From the NCBI GenBank assembly GCA_964247055.1, contig OZ176050.1, forward strand, positions 9,982,001 through 10,046,000: DNA of 64,000 nucleotides, given 5' to 3'. This DNA is from Paragordius varius. Taxonomy: Eukaryota > Nematomorpha. The position numbers and the translations under genes are program-made. The notes under the pieces are model-generated. The model was not told the origin of the DNA and made no database searches. It saw only the letters and a program-made list of their open reading frames with translations. This document shows, one piece after another, positions 35,548 through 48,859 of the stretch (within the stretch, counting starts at the first letter, position 1; each line of letters begins with the position of its first letter).

Positions 35548-36511
35548 GTAAACATAAATTTTTTTTATTTAAATCGTATCTACGATGTATAATACAAAAA
35601 ATTTATTTTATATTATTTTTACAATTGCTAATGCACACATGTCAGATTGACTAAAATTTTACCTTTGGGTTTTACCTTAATTAATATTTAGTTTCTTTGT
35701 CTTCCGGTATAATACCAATCGAATGACTAAAATGAATGAGTTGTATTGTATCCAATTGGCCAAAATCGAGTGACCATTCCAAAAAAATGCATTTAGCCTC
35801 AGACCGAAAAGGGTAAAAAAATAATATTAAATTGGAATTGGCCCTGGTGTTTGTGCTATTCAATAACTCTATTTCTCGGGATTATTGAAGGTATTTAAGG
35901 AATCAGTTTTAATTAATGGATTCAAGAAAATACATAAAAGATTCTTATTTATGTGGAATGGGCTTACACCTTCTGAAAACTGCTGCCTATCCAATATTTT
36001 TTCTATAATATATGCGGGAAGCACTAGGAAATAATTTAAAAAATGTCGCCCTTGGTGGATTCGTAAGAAATTTATTATAAATTTTTAATAAACCTATAAT
36101 TTTCCAAACCTGCTCAGATCCAATATAGGAAAAACTACATTATCACACCAGCGTGCTAAACTATTTCGCTAATTTTAATGGTGCAGTCGTATTGATGACT
36201 TCGCAAAGAATAAAATATCCATTAGTTAACTTTGGGCCTACAACTTTTAAGGTATTCCATCAATTGTTTGAGCCCTTTTAGAAGCGCCTAGTTTATACAT
36301 GGTGTGTGCAAAACATAGGGGTTAAAACGCTTTAGCACCCTTGGATTTTATTTATTTAACATTTCTACTTTTGAATTTGGACCCAACGCGTTTTATGGAA
36401 TATTGATACAAATTTTTTAATAAAATAGATTTTCCCAGCCGCATTCACATACGAACTAATTAAAGTGTTATTAATGTTTTTATTAGATTGATCCCGATGG
36501 TTTAATTTGAT

Positions 36512-40582
<4,071 letters not shown>

Positions 40583-40733
40583 TTTCACTTCCATATTTAA
40601 TTGTATTACCTAACTCTTGTTGAGTAGTTCTGACTCTCATATCATTTATCAATCGGTTGGTTGCAATCTTTAACTTACCTTATAACCAATTACCTTATAA
40701 CCAAATATATAAATATCTTATATAAATTTAAAA

Positions 40734-40739
40734 AATAAA
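40734..40739 (+). terminator. Polyadenylation signal of PP1
   Basis: AATAAA about 150 nt after the PP1 stop codon at 40580-40582. Confidence 0.45.
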
Positions 40740-41360
40740 CGCATAAAGTTTCCACCTTTTCCATTTGGTCTCAATTGGTTTTATTACAACAATTTAAACT
40801 ATATAACTGTGATATGAAATGATATTTAAACATTTTGTATTAACATCAATCCCAACTAATTATTACACTATTCACCTTTCTTCAAAAATTTGATATAATA
40901 TTCAAATACATCATTAATATTAACAGTGTAAATAGAAGGAATCCCGATAAAACATTTTTGCATTTTTACTTGTGATTATATGAATTATAATGCTGTAAAA
41001 CTTTAAAATTTTGAACATTTACCAAAATACCATGTAAATAAATTGTAATTTCCTATTTTATAAAACAAACTTGTATATTATATCAAATATTTTTTTTATT
41101 TTAAAGCGTTAAATATATTATTATATCGGCATAATTAAAATTCATACATGTTAAAATTTCGAATATGAATGTGAATGAATGTTCAAATTTTTGATATCAC
41201 AATGCGTTTTTACAATTTACAAATAAATTTATTTCAAATGTAATGAATCGGTATCATAATTTAAATATTTATTAAAATTATCTAACTTTTTTGTTTGGGA
41301 AAAAGTCCGGTTCCTTAAATAGTGTATCCTAACATAATATTTCACATTATTCGATTTAAT

Positions 41361-41366
41361 TTTATT
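41361..41366 (-). terminator. Candidate polyadenylation signal of the guanylate cyclase
   Basis: AATAAA on the minus strand only nine bases past the stop. Further hexamers at 41268-41273 and 41228-41233 are at more usual distances, so the one used is unclear. Confidence 0.3.
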
Positions 41367-41374
41367 CAATTATT

Positions 41375-44300
41375 CTATCTACATTCTTTTATCAACCAAT
41401 AGGTTTCCATATCGTTGGTGTTTATCAGGTTAGTGTCTTTTTTATCATTTCGGCGAATAGCTACGAAAGAGGGGAAATCTTTCAAAGCTTTTTTACTTTC
41501 GCGACTTAATTGAATTTTCATGGGTAATCCCGAGCTTTCCATGTGATTCGCTATAAGAATCGTTTCTCCAAACAAACAATATCGTGGCATAATTTTACCC
41601 ACAATCCCTGCAGCACATGGTCCAGTGTGAATACCTATTCGTATTTCATAAAACATTTCACTCTTGTGGTTTATGTTGTTTGGCTCATCAATTTTAAGAT
41701 TTAACGAGGTTTTCTTGGCCAATAAATCTTTGTTCCTTTGGGCTATGACATCCCTAATGCCCAAAGCAAAGCGACAAATTTCACGAACATGTAAATTGCC
41801 ATTCCTTTTAGGGGCGCCTGAAACTATCATGTATGCGTCTCCTATCGTTTCTATCTTATAAACGTCTAATTTAGATGCCATTTTATCAAAACTGGTATAA
41901 ACTTCGTTCAAAAAATCAATAATTTCAAATGGTGTTAACTGTGCAGCTAATTTGGTAAACCCTACGATATCGCTGTAAAATATCGTGATATTTTTATATT
42001 CTTCGGGTTCTATGCTTTTTCCGACCTTCAGGGCTTCAGCTATTTCACGCGGAAGTATGGCTGAAAGATATTTATCTACACGTGCTTTTTCGATTCGATA
42101 GTTTTTTATGTTTTCATGCAATTTACGTTCAAGCGTACATGTGTAATCATCCAATTTTTCTAGCATTAAATCAAAGATATGGTTAAAATTAATTTTATTG
42201 GTCATATTTCGGTACGCTTGTCCGACCAATTTCATGTGATAACGCATATTTGGACGTTCCAAACACCTGTCAATAATTTTATTTAATTTAGACATATTAA
42301 TAGTTATCTGATCTTCTACTTTGACCTCAAGTTCCATAGGACCTAATAGCGGTTGAATGTAAGTTTTATTTGATTGATTAATTTTTCCATTTGATAAAAT
42401 TTTTAGCAGATATGTGGCATACAGCTGTTCTGATGAATTTATATTAGATTTATCTAAGAAAACTGAATACGATATTATATTACTATGATCTAATTTAGTC
42501 ACATTTTTATTATTATTATCATTATTACCCTCTAACCATTTTTGAAAATTGTAATAAAATGGAGGTCTTTGTGTTAAAATCTCTGTTATAATGATCCCTA
42601 GGGCATATACATCGTTTGATTGGGAATTAACCATAAACTTTACCGTTTTTTCGTCGATAAATAGTTCTCTTTTATCTAGATTGATTATTTTAACACCTTT
42701 TATGTTTTCGGGGGCACGCCACAAGAATGTAAGGTAAAACTTGACAGGATTAACAGCGCATTTGTATTTCGTGTATCGTTCAAAAAAAGATGAGACTCCA
42801 AAACCAATTATTTTAGCACAAAATCTATTATCTATAATAATTTGCCTGCTCGTTAACCTTCCGTGCCATTTGATAGGTGATTGGTGCAGAAATGTTAGTC
42901 CTTTAATCACATCATTTATAATTGACAACTTTAGAACCATGTCTAAACTGAAATTGGGTTTGGCCAGTAAATTTGAGAGACTTAGGTTGGAAACAAAATT
43001 GTATGCAACAAGAAATTTATCCATTTGATTTAGAATACCAATAAATTTACACAAGTTTTCGTGATTAATTTTATGTAACTGATTGATCTCATCTTTAAAC
43101 TTACCTGCAACTGCTATTGAACCACATTGAGGGATGGCATATATGGTGATATTTATATTGTTTTTGTAAAGTCCGTTGCGAGAAAAGATGTTGGAATTAG
43201 CAAAACTGGTTGTTGACATGGAACTTGAAATATTGTTGGGATTAACTGCGTTCCATCTCATATTTATATCTTCTGCCTTGAGTTGCCATTTCGGCTCATT
43301 CAACCGAAAAACATTGTATTTACGAACATACATACGGTACCCAATAAAAATTGCCAAACTTATGCCCAAGTAACTTAGAAGAGAAATCAACAAATTTAGA
43401 AAAGGTTTGTAGGTTATGATTTTAACAAAAATGGGGCATCGTTTTATTTCACGGGTCCCTTTAATTATACACATTTTATTACCTTGGACAGGGATACCAC
43501 TAGACCAATCTACCTTCCGGATCCATTTTAATTGATTGGTTAATCCAAAAAAATTTGCGACTAGGCCAACGTTACCCAATTTATTATCATACATACCATA
43601 AATGGAGAAATCAGTATATCGATCTCCCTGATAATCTATGGACACATTACCAGTAATGCCTTTGAATGTTTTGTTCCAAAACATGTTTGGTGAAATGGTT
43701 GGGGGAGTGGAATTAAAAAGAACAGACATAGCATACATTATTACACAATCGTGGAAACTTCCCACAAAATAATTCATAGGCTCATCATAAAGATAATTGT
43801 ATTTGATCAGAGCCTGGCGCCTGACTTTCTGATCAAAAGTTTGCCATTCTGTCGTATTTTCATTTCGCAATCTAATAACAAGTAAGTTGGAGTAAGCCTT
43901 AAGAGCTATGTAATCATCCGGTTTACCTTTATTCCATGGCCGGGATGGATAGACGACACGAAGGTGCAAATCAATCGTGAGGAATAAAAACATCATTTTT
44001 GATTTAAACGATAAAATCAAAAAATGTCTTATTTTATCATCATCAACCAATAATAGTATGGCTCTTGTCATTTTACTCAGTTTATGTAATAGATCAAGTG
44101 TATGTGAGGCTTTATTGGTGGTGTTACTTGAAATGTATGTTACACGTAAATTGATATTACTTGGATCGGCTTTGATATAGATTGCGAGGTTAGCCGTTAC
44201 CTCCATCCCAGTTTTCCAAGAGGCGTCACAAATTATTACCAGCTCATAATGTTTGTAATACAGCAATGTGGCTATAAGTGTATTGGCCTGTACATGCATA

Positions 44301-44887
44301 TTATATGAGAGACGCGTCAACGTAGTATACCGTTCAATGTCAAGATAGGTGAAAATTGAAAAACCCGTACAAATTGGAATTCCATAATACGAAGCTAATG
44401 GACTGACGACTATCAAATCTTTAAAACAAGCTGGCCCAATGATAAAATTTATTCGTTGTTGAAGCTTGTTTATGATATCTGCTATGGAACCTACGGCTAG
44501 AGAAGGGCTACATTTGCGAGCTAAGTCAGAGCTAAAGGGCATAGGCAAATAATTTCGATATTTGGATGTCGACATGTTATATGAAGATTCATTAATGATG
44601 TCATAAACTGGACTTCTGTCATACAATTCATTTTTAGTCTTGTAATATTCTAATTTGCTATAATTTCTTCCGTTTATTATAAGTGTACTATATGCATTTA
44701 CGTTGGACAACTCCATTGCTGGGTTATAAAAAATTGTGTTTTTGCGTAACGCTAAGCCTTTATCTTTATGTAAATCATTAAAATATTCAATAGCCAAATC
44801 GATAGCAGGTTCAACCTTTTTACGGTACACTAAACTAGATGGGTCATCATTCAGTATCAGTAACATCATTAATATGGTTATATTCAT
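41375..44887 (-). CDS. Receptor-type guanylate cyclase with altered catalytic site, intronless
   Basis: Single-exon, 1170 residues. The true start is ATG at 44885-44887; the frame extends 12 codons further to a TTG, with a stop before it. Layout is that of membrane guanylate cyclases: a weak N-terminal signal (ITILMMLLIL), an extracellular ANF-receptor-like ligand domain to about 490, and one membrane helix (about 496-520, LISLLSYLGISLAIFIGY). A kinase-homology domain follows (about 578-890) that is a pseudokinase (HGRL for HRD, GFG for DFG). Then come a dimerisation helix and a cyclase domain (about 960-1150). Metal-binding Asp973 (YSDIVGFT) and Asp1017 (ETIGDAYM), and guanine-selecting Glu1013 and Cys1104 (MPRYCLFG), are present. 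The usual NTASRMES box reads LIANHMES: the transition-state Asn and Arg are Leu1111 and His1115. It may be inactive alone or need a partner, as the alpha subunit of soluble cyclase does. Confidence 0.93.
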   Translation of the reverse strand: MNITILMMLLILNDDPSSLVYRKKVEPAIDLAIEYFNDLHKDKGLALRKNTIFYNPAMELSNVNAYSTLIINGRNYSKLEYYKTKNELYDRSPVYDIINESSYNMSTSKYRNYLPMPFSSDLARKCSPSLAVGSIADIINKLQQRINFIIGPACFKDLIVVSPLASYYGIPICTGFSIFTYLDIERYTTLTRLSYNMHVQANTLIATLLYYKHYELVIICDASWKTGMEVTANLAIYIKADPSNINLRVTYISSNTTNKASHTLDLLHKLSKMTRAILLLVDDDKIRHFLILSFKSKMMFLFLTIDLHLRVVYPSRPWNKGKPDDYIALKAYSNLLVIRLRNENTTEWQTFDQKVRRQALIKYNYLYDEPMNYFVGSFHDCVIMYAMSVLFNSTPPTISPNMFWNKTFKGITGNVSIDYQGDRYTDFSIYGMYDNKLGNVGLVANFFGLTNQLKWIRKVDWSSGIPVQGNKMCIIKGTREIKRCPIFVKIITYKPFLNLLISLLSYLGISLAIFIGYRMYVRKYNVFRLNEPKWQLKAEDINMRWNAVNPNNISSSMSTTSFANSNIFSRNGLYKNNINITIYAIPQCGSIAVAGKFKDEINQLHKINHENLCKFIGILNQMDKFLVAYNFVSNLSLSNLLAKPNFSLDMVLKLSIINDVIKGLTFLHQSPIKWHGRLTSRQIIIDNRFCAKIIGFGVSSFFERYTKYKCAVNPVKFYLTFLWRAPENIKGVKIINLDKRELFIDEKTVKFMVNSQSNDVYALGIIITEILTQRPPFYYNFQKWLEGNNDNNNKNVTKLDHSNIISYSVFLDKSNINSSEQLYATYLLKILSNGKINQSNKTYIQPLLGPMELEVKVEDQITINMSKLNKIIDRCLERPNMRYHMKLVGQAYRNMTNKINFNHIFDLMLEKLDDYTCTLERKLHENIKNYRIEKARVDKYLSAILPREIAEALKVGKSIEPEEYKNITIFYSDIVGFTKLAAQLTPFEIIDFLNEVYTSFDKMASKLDVYKIETIGDAYMIVSGAPKRNGNLHVREICRFALGIRDVIAQRNKDLLAKKTSLNLKIDEPNNINHKSEMFYEIRIGIHTGPCAAGIVGKIMPRYCLFGETILIANHMESSGLPMKIQLSRESKKALKDFPSFVAIRRNDKKDTNLINTNDMETYWLIKECR

Positions 44888-45672
44888 TTTGGTAAGAAAC
44901 AATTTTAAGGTGTCGTGCCACAAATAATTTTAGCACATTGACGATAAATAAAATCGTGATTTGGTTAGATTGATAGAAAGAGAAGAATAATAATTAACCA
45001 ATAATGCATTAATATATTTTATTTATTGCTTTCACACAATGATATAACTAGTATTTATATACAAAAGAATTCCTTTAAAATCTATAAAAATCCCAATTTT
45101 ATCAGTTATTATAACTTTTAGATATATATTAACCAATATTTATCAGACTCAATAGTTAAATTGTTTAAAAGGCCTACTCTAGTGTGACTAAGACAAAATT
45201 ACCTATTAATGTGAGCTGATGTGCCGAGTTAAGTTTGCTAAATGACATTGTGAATGAGCCAGCTTAAATAAACTATATAAACATATTTTCCTTCAATCTA
45301 AGTTTTGAAACTCTACAAAAATAGTGCAAAATTTTTAAATTTTGAACATTAGGCCGGTCCTACAACAAAAGGCCTGGTTTAAGCATCATATGGGACTCAT
45401 TTATTTGAAACAGCTCCGAATTTTGATATTTTGAATTAAATTCAAATCATTGTAAAAAGCACATATAAAAATAATTAGAATAACTTTAAGGTAAATTGAA
45501 GGTAGTTTAATCAGTAAGTTTTAAAGGATATATTTGGTAAATTTGATTCATATGTATTGATTATTATTTTATTATGCTCAAACGTTTTTAAACTTATTAT
45601 AAAAAACTTTAAATCGACAATATTGGCCATATAATAGAAAATACATTTAAATAATAGATTGCATTAAGAAAT

Positions 45673-45675
<3 letters not shown>

Positions 45676-45731
<56 letters not shown>
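45676..45731. repeat. (TA)n microsatellite
   Basis: TA dinucleotide run of about 56 bp. Confidence 0.95.
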
Positions 45732-45737
<6 letters not shown>

Positions 45738-46592
45738 CATAACCTTATACTGCAATCAACAATGACTTCCCTAATTTTGTTATTTTAAAAGCAATTATAT
45801 GAAACCGCTGCTCGTAATTTAAGGCCAGTGTGATGGAGCGTTGCTGCTCCCAGCACAAACTCTTTCTATATTGCATTGTTTTTAAATATCGGGTCCTGTC
45901 AGTTTTTTGCGGGGGACCATTCTTTTGAAATTATAGTTTTGCCACTGCATAATGTTGTAATTCAGTCATAAAAATAGCTTTTTGCTAAATCATGAGTCAT
46001 AATCAAGGATATGCTAAATTAGTTTATTGCTAGAATAAGGTTATGATGAATATGTTAAAAATATTTTGCATCGTGGTGAATGAGAGATTTACAAGAGAAC
46101 TTGTAGTTCTAATAAAATTGGCCCATATTTTATTGAATATCAATATTTTCCTGAAATTGTTGAGCAGGGGCCAGAATTTGGCTTAACACTTAGAATGTTT
46201 TCCTTAAAGATCGCTGAAAATGAATTTAATCCAGCCAATTAGTTTACGAAGTATATTCTTATTTTTTTACTGTATTAAGAAATTTTATTTTTGTAAATTA
46301 GTATTTAGGAAAAAATTCATATTTTAAGGTTTTTTTATTTAGTTCAATATTTATTCACATGTAACCCACAAACCAAATTAACAGCCAAATATTTTACCCA
46401 AGAGAAAAAATCTAAATCTCTAAATGGTAATAAATCGTTTAAATCATTAGATTTAAATATATTTGGTTTTATTTATTCATATTTTTGGATGGAATGACAT
46501 TTAGAAACCAAAAACAAAATTGGGAAAAACCATGATAAAAAATCATAAAAATAAAATGGCCAAATAACTGATTTTTTGTTTTTGGCCATATA

Positions 46593-47747
46593 CACTGTGC
46601 GAAAAAAAGATGGTTAATTTTTTTAACAAAATATTTTTTTCATGAGATAGCTTATGACCAGCGAATTCATTTGACGCAAAAATTTTAATTTGTTGACGAC
46701 TTAGTTTTTGAAATATCAAAAGAAAATCGAAATCGGACAATGAGATATAATAGTTTATTATCTATTTAGGAGATAAATCTTAAATCATATAGATAGGGTT
46801 TCTAACTCTCAGTTCAAAAGATGGCGTTATTCTTTTGACACAATTAAAAGACAAAAATTTTTTTTATGAAACTATATTAAAATAATTTTTTTATTAATAG
46901 CTAAACTCACTATTAAAATCTTAACTAATTCATATTTTATTCAATAAAAAAACTTATGTATTAAAATAAAAATAAAAAATAACGTTTTTTATTTTTTCAT
47001 TTTTTTGTCATCTGGTTTATTGTATAAAAATTACAGATTTATTTTGGAATCTTACATGAGTGTGATAAAGTATATAATTTATGCAAGATAAAAATAGTAA
47101 AATATCAACAGTAAGAGAATATCAACCAACAATCCTTACAAATCCCAATTAAGATATTAATGTTGTAAAACAAACTTTTTACAGGGATTTGTAAGCATTT
47201 ATGGTTCAAATTCCACTTTTTTGAGTCCTATTTTGCATAAATTATATAGTTTATAATTTGATGTAAGTAAAATAAAACAGTATAAATTTATTATACACTC
47301 ATAAACCAGATGACAAAAAAATGAAAAAACCTAATATTTTTTGATTTTTATATATAACTTCTTCTATGAAGAAAATATGAGGTTAAGATTTTAATTGTGA
47401 TAGCTAGTAAATAATTAAATAAAATTCATTAAAATTTTTTGTCTTTTAAGTATGTTAAAAAAAAGCCATCTTTTGAGATGAAATTTTATAGTAACCCTAA
47501 CTATATGATTTTAGGCTATTTATATATTGAAAATATCTACAAAATGATAATAAACCATAATATCTCAAATTTTATCATTAATTTTTAATTTATACTTAAT
47601 TTTCACTTTTTGCCCGATTTCGATTTTCTCTTAATATTTCAAAAACTAGGTCGTAAACAAATAAAAAATTTAACGGCAAATGAATACGCTGGTCATAAGC
47701 TATCTCATGAAAAAAAAATATTTTGTTAAAATTTTTTTTGCACAATG
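46593..47747. mobile_element. 1.15-kb fold-back element with Tc1/mariner-type ends
   Basis: Two arms of about 550 bp in inverted orientation around a short centre near 47150. The ends CACTGTGCGAAAAAAA and TTTTTTTTGCACAATG are flanked by TA (46591-46592, 47748-47749). Paired blocks include CATGAGATAGCTTATGACCA (46639) with its complement near 47700, and TTTTTTGTCATCTGGTTTAT (47005) with its complement near 47310. No transposase frame survives; it is a fold-back derivative. Confidence 0.8.
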
Positions 47748-47750
47748 TAT

Positions 47751-48053
47751 ATATACCATGTACACGTAAATTCTACCTAACGTTTCGAATTCATCTACAA
47801 TTGACCCTTGAACGTTTTAGTTTTACCTACGAACATTTGTATTTAGATATCGAATTCACCTTTCAACTCTTCTAATTTACTAACATTTTTAAACCCCAAA
47901 AATTAACAGTTTTTGAAAAAATAACTCACAACACAAAATATTTGTTTTTTAATTTATGACTTTTTTCAAAAACAAATATTTTTTATCCATAATCAGTTTA
48001 TTATGAATAGGATTTTAAATGTTAGAGGTCGAATTTGAATTAAAAATAGTATA
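47751..48053. mobile_element. Inverted 21-mer element, copy 3 (very decayed)
   Basis: Starts TATACCATGTACACG and contains degenerate units such as GACCCTTGAACGTTTTAG and CGAATTCACCTTTCAA. It ends GTCGAATTTGAATTAAAAAT then AGTATA. It sits directly beside the fold-back element. Recognisable only by comparison with copies 1 and 2. Confidence 0.5.
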
Positions 48054-48771
48054 ATCAAAGACGCAGAAGAGGATATTAAATAAATTTACTATTTACATTT
48101 ATGGAATTATTCAAAAGAGAAAAGTAATTTTATAACTAAATAGCATGCCTTAAACTAACAAGAGGTACTCATGTAGGGCCAAATAACTCGAGCTTCATTA
48201 GATATATTTGGAATTTATATTAGTCCAATCTAAGCTTTTGCTAATTTCAACCTAAGTTTGTTGACTCCACAACTTGTTATCCAATTAAGAGTTAGTGGAG
48301 GCATCCAATATTTTGCAGTCAGGGCATATTAATAATAAAAAGATGATAATCAGATGATTAACACATTTTGGTTTTGTGCATTATGGCGTTTAATATACAA
48401 ATTTCTTTCCCTATAATTAAAACCTCTTATTCACTCTACATATTATATGTCCTAAAATGCATAGATAACAATTTTTTGATTACCGATTTACATATAAACT
48501 CCGAAAAATGTAATAAAAAGTGGCGAACCTTTTATCAAGGCCGTTTGTCTTTTGTGTTTTATGAAAATTCGCGTCTTCTGCCTCGTACACTTTTTTAATT
48601 GTTTTCTTTTAATAAAGCTTTTGATACTGGATAAAATGCTACAAGCAGCATCAACTTTTGAATTATATCAATAATAATATCACTTTTTTAAAGTAATAAA
48701 ATTTTCTTAGAATATTAAAAATGGGTGACAAAATGGTTAAATGTGTAATAATTATGATGATTTAAAGTAAA

Positions 48772-48777
48772 TTTATT
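48772..48777 (-). terminator. Polyadenylation signal of RBM12-like gene
   Basis: AATAAA on the minus strand about 83 nt beyond the stop at 48860-48862. Confidence 0.45.
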
Positions 48778-48859
48778 ATATTTGATGATTATGGAAAATA
48801 TATATATTTATATAGAAATGGTGCAATTTTGACCGTCAAACAAAGAGTGGTGCTGATGT

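Larger units (their letters stand above)
31181..36511. other. Intergenic region between tomosyn and PP1 5' ends
   Basis: The divergent upstream regions of tomosyn (minus) and PP1 (plus) share this 5.3-kb spacer. It holds a fold-back element (31970-32620), a LINE remnant (32700-33630), a reversed MITE (34266-34640) and GGGGTATTTA-type repeats (34768-35547). Short open frames near 35690-35860 and 35940-36060 show no family I recognise. Confidence 0.65.
40583..41374. other. Convergent intergenic gap PP1 / guanylate cyclase
   Basis: About 790 bp between two facing 3' ends. It contains poly(A) signals for both directions (40734-40739 plus; 41361-41366, 41268-41273 and 41228-41233 minus) and no gene. 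Confidence 0.7.
44888..48859. other. Intergenic region between guanylate cyclase and RBM12
   Basis: About 4 kb holding the cyclase upstream region, an AT microsatellite, a 1.15-kb fold-back element (46593-47747) and an eroded inverted-repeat element (47751-48053). Two short open frames (46543-46740, 48368-48598) are repeat or low-complexity sequence, not genes. Confidence 0.65.

Noticed and set aside
35681-36060. Short open frames upstream of PP1 (FPFRSEAKC..., LCGMGLHLLK...) as upstream exons or a small gene
   Set aside because: The frames are short, have no matching splice sites or known family, and the PP1 start is already fixed by an in-frame stop.
44888-44923. Twelve extra codons at the N-terminus of the guanylate cyclase
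   Set aside because: They begin with TTG. The first ATG in frame is at 44885-44887, with an in-frame TAA upstream of the TTG.
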